From Halobellus limi (GTDB taxonomy: Archaea; Halobacteriota; Halobacteria; Halobacteriales; Haloferacaceae), in assembly GCF_004799685.1 (NCBI RefSeq), contig NZ_CP031311.1:2783355-2847354 (forward strand): a DNA stretch of 64,000 nucleotides, given 5' to 3'. The notes beneath the pieces were generated by a model. It was not told the origin of the DNA, did no database searches, and saw only the letters and a program-made list of their open reading frames with translations. Position numbers and translations under genes: made by a program. Numbering within the stretch: position 1 is the first letter of the stretch; each line of letters starts with the position of its first letter. Of the stretch, positions 35,003 through 43,308 are shown piece by piece.

Positions 35003-36163
35003 TCAGGACGACGGCGTCGGTGCCGACAGCGTCGCTTCCGACCCCTCCGTTCTTCTCTCGATCGACACGTCGTAGCCGAAGGCTCGAACGAGTTCGACGT
35101 TCGTACGGACGTGGTCGGTGACCCGGGGGATCCGCACGGTCCCGCCGCCGAGCGCGAGCCACACGACGAGCTGGTCGCCGAGGTGAGCGTCGACCGGCGC
35201 GTCCGCCTCGTGCCACCGCTCCAGCGAGTCGACGGCGTCGGCCGCGACGTCCTCGGAGGGGACGCCCCGCTCGCCGTAGGCGGAGAAGCCGGGACGGGGA
35301 CGCGGCGGCGTGTCGTCCCCCGATCGAGCCGACGCCGTCTCCTCGTCGGCTGCGGGCCCCGCGACGATAGTGACGACCGCGCCGGGCGAGTCGGCCTCGA
35401 CGTACGCCGTCGTCGCGGACGCGTCGGCGTCGATCCCTCGGTCTCGCAGTTCCTCGACCGCCGTCTCGGCGATCCGGTCTGCGACCTCGGCGTCTTCGAG
35501 CGCCTCGGCGGCGACGGCGTGGACGGTGCTTCGAGGCGGTTCGACCGATTCTCGGGAGAGTTCGACCGGCGAGAGCGTCGACGGCCGGATCTCGACGGCG
35601 AGTTCGCCGCCGCCGGCGGGGTAGAACCCGCGCCGCTCCACGTCGACCGTCGCGTCGAGGCCGCAGGCTCCGAGCATCGGGAGCTTGACGTATCGGAGGT
35701 AATCCGCCGGCGGCGACCACTTCACGTCGGTCCCGCCGACGAGTCGGGCGCTGACAGGGGCGTCCAACCGAACGGCGAGCGGAAGCAGCGTGTCGGCGAC
35801 GAGCGTGACGCTGCCGGCGGTCCCGACGTCGACCGCGAGGTCCGTCAGATCGGGTGCGGTGTCGTCGGAGGCGTCGAGCGGGACGTCGTCGAACGCCTCG
35901 GGCAGGGCGTCGTCGAACGTGTCGCCGGGGTCGAATTCGAGCGTCTCCGATCCGACCTCCGCACCGGAGACGTCGGCGTCGACGAGGGCCGCGAGGAGGT
36001 CGACGCAGGCGAGGTGCTGCCGCTTCAGTCCGGGGTTCGGCCGGTCCCCGCGGACGTTCTCCATCCGGAACGGCCGGGCGTCGAGCGCCGAGAGCGTGAG
36101 CGCCGTTCGGACGAGTTGTCCCCCGCCGTCCGTGCCGTCGAGTTCGAGCGTCCGGTCGGTCAC
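35003..36163 (-). CDS. rtcA: RNA 3'-terminal phosphate cyclase
   Basis: Converts RNA 3'-phosphate to 2',3'-cyclic phosphate using ATP. Motifs: N-terminal LDGTDGGGQLVRTALTLSA, RPNPGLKRQHL, and the nucleotidylated His in DAHLGDQLVVWLALGGG near residue 320. At 386 residues it is about 40 longer than most RtcA because of acidic insertions (about 68-105 and 262-285). The start is GTG at 36163, overlapping the TGA of the upstream stress-protein gene (GTGA on the minus strand), so translation is coupled to it. No rtcB is adjacent. Confidence 0.93.
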   Translation of the reverse strand: MTDRTLELDGTDGGGQLVRTALTLSALDARPFRMENVRGDRPNPGLKRQHLACVDLLAALVDADVSGAEVGSETLEFDPGDTFDDALPEAFDDVPLDASDDTAPDLTDLAVDVGTAGSVTLVADTLLPLAVRLDAPVSARLVGGTDVKWSPPADYLRYVKLPMLGACGLDATVDVERRGFYPAGGGELAVEIRPSTLSPVELSRESVEPPRSTVHAVAAEALEDAEVADRIAETAVEELRDRGIDADASATTAYVEADSPGAVVTIVAGPAADEETASARSGDDTPPRPRPGFSAYGERGVPSEDVAADAVDSLERWHEADAPVDAHLGDQLVVWLALGGGTVRIPRVTDHVRTNVELVRAFGYDVSIERRTEGSEATLSAPTPSS

Positions 36164-36606
36164 TTGACGACCGTCACGGGCACGGTCGCGTGCCCGACGA
36201 GTCCCTTCGCGACGCTGCCGACCATCCCCTCGACACGACCGGAGAGCCCCCGGTGGCCGACGACGATTCCGTCGACGCCCTCGTCCTCGGCGTAGTCGGC
36301 GACGGTGTCGACGGGGTCGCCGTAGAGGAGCGTCGTCTCGACCGCGACGCCCGCTTCTTCGGCCCGGTCGCGGACATCTTCGAGGACCTCCTCGCCGCGC
36401 TCCTCGGCGACCTCGATGTCCTCGGTGTAGATCCGCTGTCCGACCTCGGCGTTCGTCGGTGCCTCTTCACCGCCCTCGACGAGGACGCGCGGTTCGACGG
36501 CGTACGCGACGACGAGAGACCCACCGGCACGCGTCGCGAGGTCGAGCGCGTACTCGAGTGCCTCGGTGCTCGATTCCGAACCGTCGACGGCGACAAGGTA
36601 CTTCAT
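36160..36606 (-). CDS. Universal stress protein (UspA family)
   Basis: 148-residue single-domain USP: MKYLVAVDGSESSTEALEYA start, and an ATP-binding signature VVGHRGLSGRVEGMVGSVAK followed by HATVPVTVVK. The G-2x-G-9x-G-S/T pattern implies nucleotide binding. The start at 36606 gives the normal family N-terminus; the longer frame upstream runs into AT-rich non-coding DNA. Overlaps the rtcA start by 4 bp, an unusual pairing suggesting RtcA is made under the same stress conditions. Confidence 0.93.
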   Translation of the reverse strand: MKYLVAVDGSESSTEALEYALDLATRAGGSLVVAYAVEPRVLVEGGEEAPTNAEVGQRIYTEDIEVAEERGEEVLEDVRDRAEEAGVAVETTLLYGDPVDTVADYAEDEGVDGIVVGHRGLSGRVEGMVGSVAKGLVGHATVPVTVVK

Positions 36607-37010
36607 CTCCCCTCGGAGTACGTACGGAAGTCGCTTAGTTGTTTGTTCGACTCCTGCGAGTTGAATTGACTGGAAACAAATAGTATCTGAAAGCACTAAT
36701 AATTCTGTGATGATAATTTTGTATATGTATTTGCTCGTTATTCCCGGTTTACTCATCGAATAATATACTCGTTTATATGAAATTAGACCTTATAAGCCGC
36801 TATTAGCGCCTCAAATTCGGGATTTTGATCTCAAGCCGTACTGGACAGGAACGACAGTACAAATAGTAAATATTTTATTTATTTTTTTTCTTAGATAATT
36901 TATATTATATTATATTTATGTAGTGTATTGATCAAAAACGCTGCCCCAGTGTCGCGCCGGACGGTCGGGAGTCGCTTGCGGGCGGGTCGCGAGGGAAGGG
37001 GCGACCCGGT
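36607..37010. other. AT-rich gene-free region at the core/accessory junction
   Basis: A 404-bp gap. Bases about 36650-36945 are strikingly AT-rich, with runs such as TATTTTATTTATTTTTTTTC (36871-36890) and TTATATTATATTATATTTATG just after, against GC-rich flanks. The right part should hold the USP promoter. I see no gene, tRNA or clear repeat. It separates core genes (rtcA/USP) from the catabolic region and may mark an old insertion boundary. Confidence 0.7.
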
Positions 37011-38558
37011 CTATCGATCGAGTCCCAGTCTGTGTTTCGTCCCCTGCCGGTCGAGTTTCCCGCTCGGCGTCCGATCGATCGCCGTCACGAAGTGATACGC
37101 GCGGGGGCGCTCGTGGTCGGCGACGCTCTCGCTGTCCTGCATCCAGGCGTCGAGGATGTCTTCGGTCAGGTCGCCGCTCCCCTCGACGATGGCCGTGACT
37201 TTCTGGCCGTACTCCTCGTCGTCGACGCCGACGACGGCCGCGTTCGTGACCTCGGGGTGTCGCTCCAGTTCCTCTTCGATGGGCGCGGGAGTGATCTTCA
37301 CGCCCCGCGATTTGATCTGGAAGTCGATGCGGCCCTCGATGTAGAGAAAGCCCTCCTCGTCGAGGTAACCCTTGTCGCCGGAGCGCCACCAGCCCTCCTC
37401 GAACGCGGCCTCGCCGCGCTCGTCCTCCCACATCCACGCGGGCGCCTGGTAGCTCTTGACGACGATCTCGCCGCTCTCGTTCGGGTCGAGCGTGTCGTCG
37501 ACCGTCCCGTCCGGATCGACGATTCGCACTTCGGTCCCCGACTGGGGCTTGCCGACGCTCTCGATTCGCTCCTCGGTCAGTTCGTTGTTGTAGAGGACCG
37601 TCGAGTGGATCTCCGTCGAGCCGTACGACTGCGTGATGTTCTCACAGATCCGCTCGCGGAGGTCGTTCAGCGTCGTCGGGCTCAGTTTCTCGCCGGTGGA
37701 GTTGATCGATCGGAGCGACGCCAGATCGTAGTCCTCGGGACCGCTCTCGAGGATCTCGTTCCACATCGTCGGGACGAGCACGGCCCGCGTGATGTCTCGC
37801 TCGTCGACGATCTCCAGCCACCGTTCGGGGTCCCACTCGGGCATATAGTAGGTGCTCTCACACCCGAGCAGCGACCGGGTGAGAAAGCTCGTCCAGATGA
37901 GAAAGGAGGGTCGATTGACGACCAGCTGTTTGTCCGAGCGGGTGAAGCCCGAGCGCGTGCCGAGTTCCATCCCCTTGAGGAACATCGTCCGGTTCGTGTG
38001 ACACCAGCCCTTGGGGTGGCCCGTGCTGCCGGAGGTCCACGCGATCGTCACGACATCGTCCTCCTCGACGAGCACGTCCGGGGCGACCGGTTCCGCGTCG
38101 GCGAGTCGCGGCGAGAGCGCCGTCTCGTACGCCTGTTTCGGTTCTCCGGTACTGAACACGGCCGTGAGCCGCTCCAATTGCTCGCTCCCGACCATCGCCG
38201 CGAACGACTCGGAGAGCTCGCTGTCGACGACGGCGATCTTCGGTTTCGTCTTGTCGAGACACTGTCGGAACGAGTCGGGCGCGATGCGGTTGTGGAGGTT
38301 CGTCGTCACGGCACCGGCCTTCAGCGCCCCGTTGAACAGGATCGCGTGCTCGACCGAGGGCTTCGAGAGGAACGCGATCCGATCGCCCTTGCTCACGTAC
38401 TCGCCGAAGACGTTCGCCGCCTCGCGACTGCGCTCTTCGAACTCGGCCCAGGTGACCGACTCGTCGGCGTCCTCGAACGCGATCGAGTCGCCGCTCTTGG
38501 CCGCGTTGTGCGCCGAGAGGTCCTTCAGCGCCGGGAGTTGGTTGTGAATCCGGTTCAT
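37011..38558 (-). CDS. AMP-forming acyl-CoA synthetase, paralog 1
   Basis: 515-residue class-I adenylate-forming enzyme that activates a carboxylic acid to acyl-CoA. Motif A3 is TIAWTSGSTGHPKGWCHTNR. A5 is QSYGSTEIHS, then WWRSGDKGYLDEEGFLYIEGR (the GD motif), and the C-terminal catalytic lysine lies in TPSGKLDRQ (A10). The substrate is unknown. Start MNRIHNQLP is 1 bp after the stop of the amidohydrolase gene, a tight operon. The amidohydrolase-ligase order is the same as in the paralogous pair at 53168-55847. The upstream extension of the frame is Ser-rich and overlaps the amidohydrolase. Confidence 0.92.
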   Translation of the reverse strand: MNRIHNQLPALKDLSAHNAAKSGDSIAFEDADESVTWAEFEERSREAANVFGEYVSKGDRIAFLSKPSVEHAILFNGALKAGAVTTNLHNRIAPDSFRQCLDKTKPKIAVVDSELSESFAAMVGSEQLERLTAVFSTGEPKQAYETALSPRLADAEPVAPDVLVEEDDVVTIAWTSGSTGHPKGWCHTNRTMFLKGMELGTRSGFTRSDKQLVVNRPSFLIWTSFLTRSLLGCESTYYMPEWDPERWLEIVDERDITRAVLVPTMWNEILESGPEDYDLASLRSINSTGEKLSPTTLNDLRERICENITQSYGSTEIHSTVLYNNELTEERIESVGKPQSGTEVRIVDPDGTVDDTLDPNESGEIVVKSYQAPAWMWEDERGEAAFEEGWWRSGDKGYLDEEGFLYIEGRIDFQIKSRGVKITPAPIEEELERHPEVTNAAVVGVDDEEYGQKVTAIVEGSGDLTEDILDAWMQDSESVADHERPRAYHFVTAIDRTPSGKLDRQGTKHRLGLDR

Positions 38559-38559
38559 C

Positions 38560-39654
38560 TCACTGCTCGATGAACTCGGGGAAGAGACGCTTGTGCGGCG
38601 GCTCGATGTCGTAGAGATCACAGAAGTTCCCGCCGAGGATCTTGTTCAGTTCGTCCTGCGGGACGTCGTGGTCCATCGCGTACTTGTTGAGCATCCGCAG
38701 GGAGGTTCCCCAGTAGTCCGGCTGGTGAGCGGGAACGCCGTCGCTGCTGAACTGCTCCCACCGGATCGACGGGAAGTCCATCGGGCTCTCGGAGTTGTTC
38801 GACTTCGCGATCATCGACGCGCCCCAGTCGGTCCCCCAGAGCAGTTGATCGGGGCCGATGTCGGGGTCGTTCATCGGCCGGTTGAGGATGTCGTCCCACC
38901 ACAGGCCCACTTCGAGGTAGACGTTGTCGTGCTGCTGGGCGACCATACACGCGCGCTCGACGTTGTACCGCCAGTGGCCCTGGATCCCGCCGTGTTCGAA
39001 GACGAGGTCGACGTCGGGGTACTCCGCGAGGATGTCGGTCGCGTTGAGCGGGTCGCGCCAGTCCGGGAGCTTGTCCTGCTCTCTGAGCCCGCCCGCCTGA
39101 TACCCGGAGGCCGCGCCGGGGTGCCAGCGGATCGGCACGTCGTGCTTGGCCGCGACGTCGAAGAACGGCCGGATCCGCTCCTTGCGCTCGCGCCACGTCA
39201 GCCGTTCTTCGAGCGTCGGGTCCGAGGGCATGAACTCGCCGATGCCGACCATCCCGTCCCAGGAGAGCACCTCGTCGAGTTCCGCGGCCGCCCGCTCTGC
39301 GGTCCACTCCTCCTCGCCACGCATCGCCGCCTTCTTCGTCTGTACGGGGTACGCGCAGGCGACGAACTTCTCGGGGTGCTCGTCGATGATCTGCTTGTTG
39401 ATCTCGTTCGTCATCCCGAAGGCGGGGAGGAGGAGACACATGTCGACCCCGTAGGAATCCATGTCGTAGACGAGCCGATCGGAGTTGTCGTAGACGATGA
39501 CGGCGTCGTCGTCGTCCGCCTCGTCGGCCGGCGTCGCCGTGTGCATCAGTTCGCCGAGCCTGGAGTACTCGGCGTCCTCGTCGCTCTGGCTGAACCTGAC
39601 CGCGTGTCGCTGTCCGTGGACGTGGGTGTCGACGACGAATCGTCCTAATTTCAT
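38560..39654 (-). CDS. Amidohydrolase-2 (ACMSD-like) family metalloenzyme, paralog 1
   Basis: 364-residue TIM-barrel enzyme of the amidohydrolase-2 family, which includes decarboxylases such as ACMSD and gamma-resorcylate decarboxylase as well as hydrolases. Probable metal ligands: VDTHVHGQR (H-x-H near residues 10-12), IRWHPGAASG, VFEHGGIQG and WGTDWG (Asp). Start MKLGRFVV (39654) is set by alignment with the paralog at 53168 and by an AT patch at 39679-39687. First gene of an operon with the acyl-CoA ligase. The substrate is probably an aromatic or cyclic carboxylate (inference from partner and family). Confidence 0.9.
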   Translation of the reverse strand: MKLGRFVVDTHVHGQRHAVRFSQSDEDAEYSRLGELMHTATPADEADDDDAVIVYDNSDRLVYDMDSYGVDMCLLLPAFGMTNEINKQIIDEHPEKFVACAYPVQTKKAAMRGEEEWTAERAAAELDEVLSWDGMVGIGEFMPSDPTLEERLTWRERKERIRPFFDVAAKHDVPIRWHPGAASGYQAGGLREQDKLPDWRDPLNATDILAEYPDVDLVFEHGGIQGHWRYNVERACMVAQQHDNVYLEVGLWWDDILNRPMNDPDIGPDQLLWGTDWGASMIAKSNNSESPMDFPSIRWEQFSSDGVPAHQPDYWGTSLRMLNKYAMDHDVPQDELNKILGGNFCDLYDIEPPHKRLFPEFIEQ

Positions 39655-39678
39655 AGCGCCTGGGTGGAGTGATCGAAC

Positions 39679-39687
39679 GATAATAAT
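39679..39687 (-). promoter_or_regulatory. TATA box of the amidohydrolase-1 operon
   Basis: ATTATTATC on the minus strand, about 25 bp from the ATG at 39654. The 15-bp repeat array begins immediately upstream of it. Confidence 0.55.
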
Positions 39688-39688
39688 C

Positions 39689-39782
39689 GTTCCGTTGGGA
39701 CCGGTGTATCGTTCCGTTTCGGTCCGTTCTGTTCCGGTCCGTTCCGTTTCAGTCCGGGGCGTTTCGGTCCGTTTCGTCGGGG
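39689..39782. repeat. 15-bp tandem repeat array upstream of amidohydrolase 1
   Basis: Four contiguous 15-bp units start at 39711, 39726, 39741 and 39756, consensus GTTCCGTTTCGGTCC, with partial units at 39689 and 39771. On the strand of the gene each unit reads GGACCGAAACGGAAC. The array sits just upstream of the TATA box. The core GAAACG is also the repeated core of the array before the paralogous operon at 52851-53047. Probably a multi-site operator (inference). It fills most of the gap to the GMC gene. Confidence 0.75.
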
Positions 39783-39922
39783 CGGAGATCATCTCCCGTC
39801 GGCCCGGTGGTGATACCGGAAAGGGTCCGCCCGGTCAGATAGAGAAGTCGGATCGGACGCCTTCGGCCGGACGAGAAAGCCGGACCGGACCGCTCGGGAC
39901 CGAGCACCGTCCGCGGGTCCTG

Positions 39923-41515
39923 CTACTCGTCTTCGGTGATCAGGTCCGCCGCCTTCTCCGCGATCGCGAGCGTCGCCGCGTTCGTGTTCCCGCCGACGAT
40001 CCGCGGCATCACCGAGGCGTCGACGACGCGGAGCCCCGAGACGCCGTGAACCCGGAGCCGTTCGTCCACGACGGCCGTCTCGCCGTCGCCCATCTTGCAC
40101 GTCCCGACGGGGTGATAGATCGTCTGTGCGTGCTCGCGGACCTGCTCGGCGATCGCCTCGTCGCTCTCGACGTCGCCCCCGGGCCACACCTCCTCGCCGC
40201 GGTACTCGTCGAACGGTTCCGCCCGCGCGACCTCCCGGGCGCGTCGGACGCCCTCGACCATCGTGTCCACGTCCTCGCGCTCGGTGAGATACCGCGGGTC
40301 GATCGCCGGGTCGTCGAAGGGGTCGTCGGAGGTCAGTTCGATCCGCCCGCGGCTCTCCGGGCGGACCTGCGTCGCCGCGATGTAGAAACCCTGCCCCTCG
40401 TCGGGGTTCTCGAACCCGTGCCGCATGAAGTACCCCGGCCCGAAGTGGAACTGGATGTCCGGTCGGTCGAGCGTCGGGTCCGAGCGGACGAACCCGCCGG
40501 CCTCGCCGCCGTTGGAGGACAGGCGCCCGGAGCCCTGGACGTGGTACTCGACGACGTCGTCGAGCGTCCCCGTGTCGTCGCGGGTGGTCGTCCCCGTACA
40601 GGAGTAGTTGACGGCGACGAGGAGGTGGTCCTGCAGGTTGCGACCCACCCCCGGAAGGTCGACCGCGACGTCGACGCCGTGGGACCGGAGGTGGTCGGCG
40701 GGGCCGATCCCCGACAGCAGCAGCAACTGCGGCGTGTTGATCGCGCCCGCCGACAGGATCACCTCCTCCTCGGCACGGACGGTCTGTCGACCGGTACCGT
40801 CGTCGTACTCCACGCCGACGACGCGGTCGCCGTCGAACAGGAGCTCTGTGACCTGCGCGCCGGTCCGCGCCGTCAGGTTCGACCGCTCTAAGAGCGCCGG
40901 CTTGAGGTACGCGTCGGCGGCGCTGTGGCGCTCGCCGTCCTTCTGCGTCACCTGATACAGCCCCACGCCGGCCTGCTCGCCCCCGTTGAAGTCGTAGTTC
41001 CGGGAGTACCCGGCCGCGATTCCGGCGTCGACGAACACCTGCGAGAGGTGGTACGGCGACTCCAGTTCGGTGACGTTCAGCGGGCCGCCGACGCCGTGGT
41101 ACGCCGTTCTGCGTGCCCGGCAGTTCTCGCTGCGCTTGAAGTACGGGAGCAGTTCCTCGTAGCTCCAGCCGTCGTTGCCCATCTCGGCCCACTCGTCGAA
41201 GTCGCCGGGGTGGCCGCGGATATGAATCATCGCGTTGATCGAACTCGACCCGCCGAGGGTCTTCCCGCGCGGCCAGTAGAGTTCGCGGTCGTGCATCTCC
41301 GCCTGCGGCTCGGTGTAGTACTCCCAGTCGACGGAACTCTTGAACAGGTTGCCGACCTCCGCGGGGACGTGGATCGAGCGGTCGTGGTCGGGTTCGCCGG
41401 CCTCCAAGACGAGGACGCTCCGATCGGAGTCCGCGGATAATCGGGTCGAAACGGCACAGCCTGCGGTTCCAGCGCCCACGACGACGTAGTCGTACGAGTC
41501 CGGTTGTCCGGGCAT
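39923..41515 (-). CDS. GMC-family FAD oxidoreductase (choline/alcohol dehydrogenase type)
   Basis: 530-residue flavoprotein oxidising an alcohol to aldehyde. FAD-binding YDYVVVGAGTAGCAV (8-22) and LEAGEPD come first, then GMC signature 1 (WPRGKTLGGSSSINAMIHIRG, in part), signature 2 around SAGAINTPQLLLLSGIGP, and the C-terminal active-site block HPVGTCKMG with VGGNTNA. The active His is present. Transcribed in the same direction as the amidohydrolase operon, 268 bp upstream of it, and probably separate. Substrate not readable. It has no signal peptide. Confidence 0.92.
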   Translation of the reverse strand: MPGQPDSYDYVVVGAGTAGCAVSTRLSADSDRSVLVLEAGEPDHDRSIHVPAEVGNLFKSSVDWEYYTEPQAEMHDRELYWPRGKTLGGSSSINAMIHIRGHPGDFDEWAEMGNDGWSYEELLPYFKRSENCRARRTAYHGVGGPLNVTELESPYHLSQVFVDAGIAAGYSRNYDFNGGEQAGVGLYQVTQKDGERHSAADAYLKPALLERSNLTARTGAQVTELLFDGDRVVGVEYDDGTGRQTVRAEEEVILSAGAINTPQLLLLSGIGPADHLRSHGVDVAVDLPGVGRNLQDHLLVAVNYSCTGTTTRDDTGTLDDVVEYHVQGSGRLSSNGGEAGGFVRSDPTLDRPDIQFHFGPGYFMRHGFENPDEGQGFYIAATQVRPESRGRIELTSDDPFDDPAIDPRYLTEREDVDTMVEGVRRAREVARAEPFDEYRGEEVWPGGDVESDEAIAEQVREHAQTIYHPVGTCKMGDGETAVVDERLRVHGVSGLRVVDASVMPRIVGGNTNAATLAIAEKAADLITEDE

Positions 41516-41535
41516 AGCTCAGAGTACTGCCGGAC

Positions 41536-41582
41536 GGTAATCAATCTACGCCCGGGAGGTGATCACTCTACGTCCGGGCGGT
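41536..41582. repeat. 22-bp direct repeat upstream of the GMC gene
   Basis: Two adjacent 22-bp units (41536-41557 and 41558-41579), each starting GGT(A/G)ATCA and containing TCTACG(C/T)CCGGG, match at 18 of 22 positions; a third unit begins with GGTAA at 41580. They lie 21-67 bp upstream of the GMC start codon, over or beside its promoter. A 22-bp period is two DNA turns, so a protein could bind both units on one face. Confidence 0.7.
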
Positions 41583-41688
41583 AAGCATCCGCACGGCGGC
41601 GTAAACAGGGGCGCATCGACCGACGACTGCGACCGGTCAGCGGCGCGCCGAGGAACGCGGCCGCCCTGTCGGGGGCGTCCCCCCGAGG

Positions 41689-42996
41689 TCAGTTCCCGAC
41701 TGTGGTCGCCCGTTCGACGACGTCCGCGCCGTACGTCTCTTCGAGGTCTTCGTGCTGGTCGGGACGGTGTTCGTAGACGTCCTGAAACAGCGTGATCGGG
41801 GTCTGGGCGGCCTGATACGTCGCCTCGTCCCACATCCGATCCTTGCTGACGTCGACGCTGACGCCGTCGATCACGAGCGTCGTCGCCTGCGTCATCGCGA
41901 TGGCGCCGCGGCCGGCCTCCTTGGCCGCCTCGAACTCCTCCATCGAGTCGACGATGTCGTCCAGGCTCGGGACGTAGGCGGTCATATCCAGCAGTCTCTC
42001 CTCCAGTTCGTCCTCGTCGAGGACGCGCTCGTCGCCGCCGACGCGGAGGGCGTACTCGCCGTCGCCGACCACGTCGAGGCCCACCTCGTCGCCGTCGTAG
42101 ACCTGCTCGTCGCCGTCGGCGTCGAGGGCGACTTCCTCCCCGCCGACCTCCAGCAGCCACCGGCCGCTCTCGGGGGGGAGCGGCGCCTTGTTCGCCTCGA
42201 CGACCTGGCCGGGCGTCAGCGACCAGATTCCGGTCATCCCCTTCGCGCGGTTGTCCTCCATCCGCTCGCGGTAGCCCGCGACGTCGCGGATGTCGTCGTA
42301 GGGGCCGTCGACCGCGATCAGCCCCGCGGCGCTGGCCCCGCGGGAGGTGTTGTGCCGGAGTTCGGGCCACGGCGGCAGCTCACCCGTCGGCGTCATCGCG
42401 CGCATGTCCTTGGTGTAGTCGACCTCGCCGTCGACGAGCAGGAACAGCCGTTCGAGGTTGTTCGAGGGCTTGCCCATCTCCGTGCGGAGGTCGCCCATCG
42501 CCAGTTCGGCCTCGCCGGACTCGACGATCACGGACATCGAGAGGCTTCCCACCGCGAGTCCGCACTCCTCTTCGACGATGGTGAAGAACTCGTCGGCCTT
42601 CTTCCAGTCGTCGACGTCGCCGACCTCGGGAATGACGAACCCGTCGATATGCTCGATCGCGCCCGTATCGGAGCGCGCGACCCGCAACATCTGTTGGAAC
42701 CCCTGGTAGCGGGTCGCCGGATCCTCGCGGTGCCAGACGACGCGCGGGTGGATCTCGCCCGGGAAGTCCGCGCCGTGCTCGGCGACGACCTCGATGATGT
42801 TCTCGATCCCCTCCTCGCGCATCGACGGCGCGGTGGCGTCCTCGTTGTCCGGCACCCAGACGTCCGGGGCCTGCATCCCCCGCAACTGCGCCGCGCTCCG
42901 GAGCATCTTCGCGGAGTCGTCTTCGCCCTGCACGGCCGTCGGCGACGTGAAGAACGTCCGCACGAACTCGCGGGCGTAGTGTCGATCTGTACTCAT
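41689..42996 (-). CDS. aceB: Malate synthase, haloarchaeal type
   Basis: Condenses glyoxylate and acetyl-CoA to malate. The 435-residue protein belongs to the short haloarchaeal malate synthase class, related to HpcH/CitE beta-lyases rather than to MSA/MSG: FFTSPTAVQGEDDSAKMLRS, MQAPDVWVPDNEDATAPSMR, GEIHPRVVWHRE, DGFVIPEVGDVDDWKKADEF and a C-terminus with AMTQATTLVIDGVSVDVSKD. It is very close to the Haloferax enzyme as I remember it. Isocitrate lyase is not adjacent, so here it may serve glyoxylate from another source. Divergent from an IclR regulator. Confidence 0.93.
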   Translation of the reverse strand: MSTDRHYAREFVRTFFTSPTAVQGEDDSAKMLRSAAQLRGMQAPDVWVPDNEDATAPSMREEGIENIIEVVAEHGADFPGEIHPRVVWHREDPATRYQGFQQMLRVARSDTGAIEHIDGFVIPEVGDVDDWKKADEFFTIVEEECGLAVGSLSMSVIVESGEAELAMGDLRTEMGKPSNNLERLFLLVDGEVDYTKDMRAMTPTGELPPWPELRHNTSRGASAAGLIAVDGPYDDIRDVAGYRERMEDNRAKGMTGIWSLTPGQVVEANKAPLPPESGRWLLEVGGEEVALDADGDEQVYDGDEVGLDVVGDGEYALRVGGDERVLDEDELEERLLDMTAYVPSLDDIVDSMEEFEAAKEAGRGAIAMTQATTLVIDGVSVDVSKDRMWDEATYQAAQTPITLFQDVYEHRPDQHEDLEETYGADVVERATTVGN

Positions 42997-43308
42997 AGTT
43001 ACGTTTTCAGACCTCCGTCGGGGCGGTATTAAAATTACCGCGGAAGGCCCCGTTCTCGCGGGTGAGCACGGCGAGCGAGCGGAGCGAACGCGGCAGTCAC
43101 TGGCGGTTCGGGCGTCCGTGGCGTTCTGCAATGTGAAACAGACTGTACGCCGGTTATGCCGACCAAACGGAGAGAGACAGGGAAGATACCACACTTCGTC
43201 GGCGACGGCGCGATCAACGTCGGGTCAGACTCCGGTACCGAATCAGAATCCGGCATAGCGTTATCCGATACTAAACGTTGATGTGGGTCCGGCCCCGAGA
43301 GGGAACCG
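42997..43308. other. Divergent control region of malate synthase and the IclR regulator
   Basis: 312 bp with no credible gene. On the left, the palindrome at 43023-43041 overlaps the likely malate synthase TATA box. On the right, ATACTAAACG near 43268-43277 is a possible TATA region for the IclR gene. The middle is ordinary GC-rich DNA. Confidence 0.6.
43023..43041 (-). promoter_or_regulatory. Palindrome over the malate synthase TATA box
   Basis: GCGGTA-TTAAAAT-TACCGC: perfect 6-bp inverted arms around an AT-rich centre that is itself the best TATA candidate, 27-45 bp upstream of the malate synthase start. A repressor bound here would block TBP. The adjacent IclR-type regulator is the natural candidate (inference). 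Confidence 0.6.

Noticed and set aside
36871-36890. T-run as terminator of the ligase-1 gene
   Set aside because: The T-run is on the plus strand; the ligase is transcribed leftward and would need T-rich RNA from the minus strand.
36650-36945. AT-rich stretch as a replication origin
   Set aside because: No cdc6/orc1 gene and no recognisable ORB inverted repeats nearby.
39655-39792. N-terminal extension of amidohydrolase 1 with a TERTETER-like repeat
   Set aside because: It is only the translation of the 15-bp DNA repeat, and the TATA box lies inside it.
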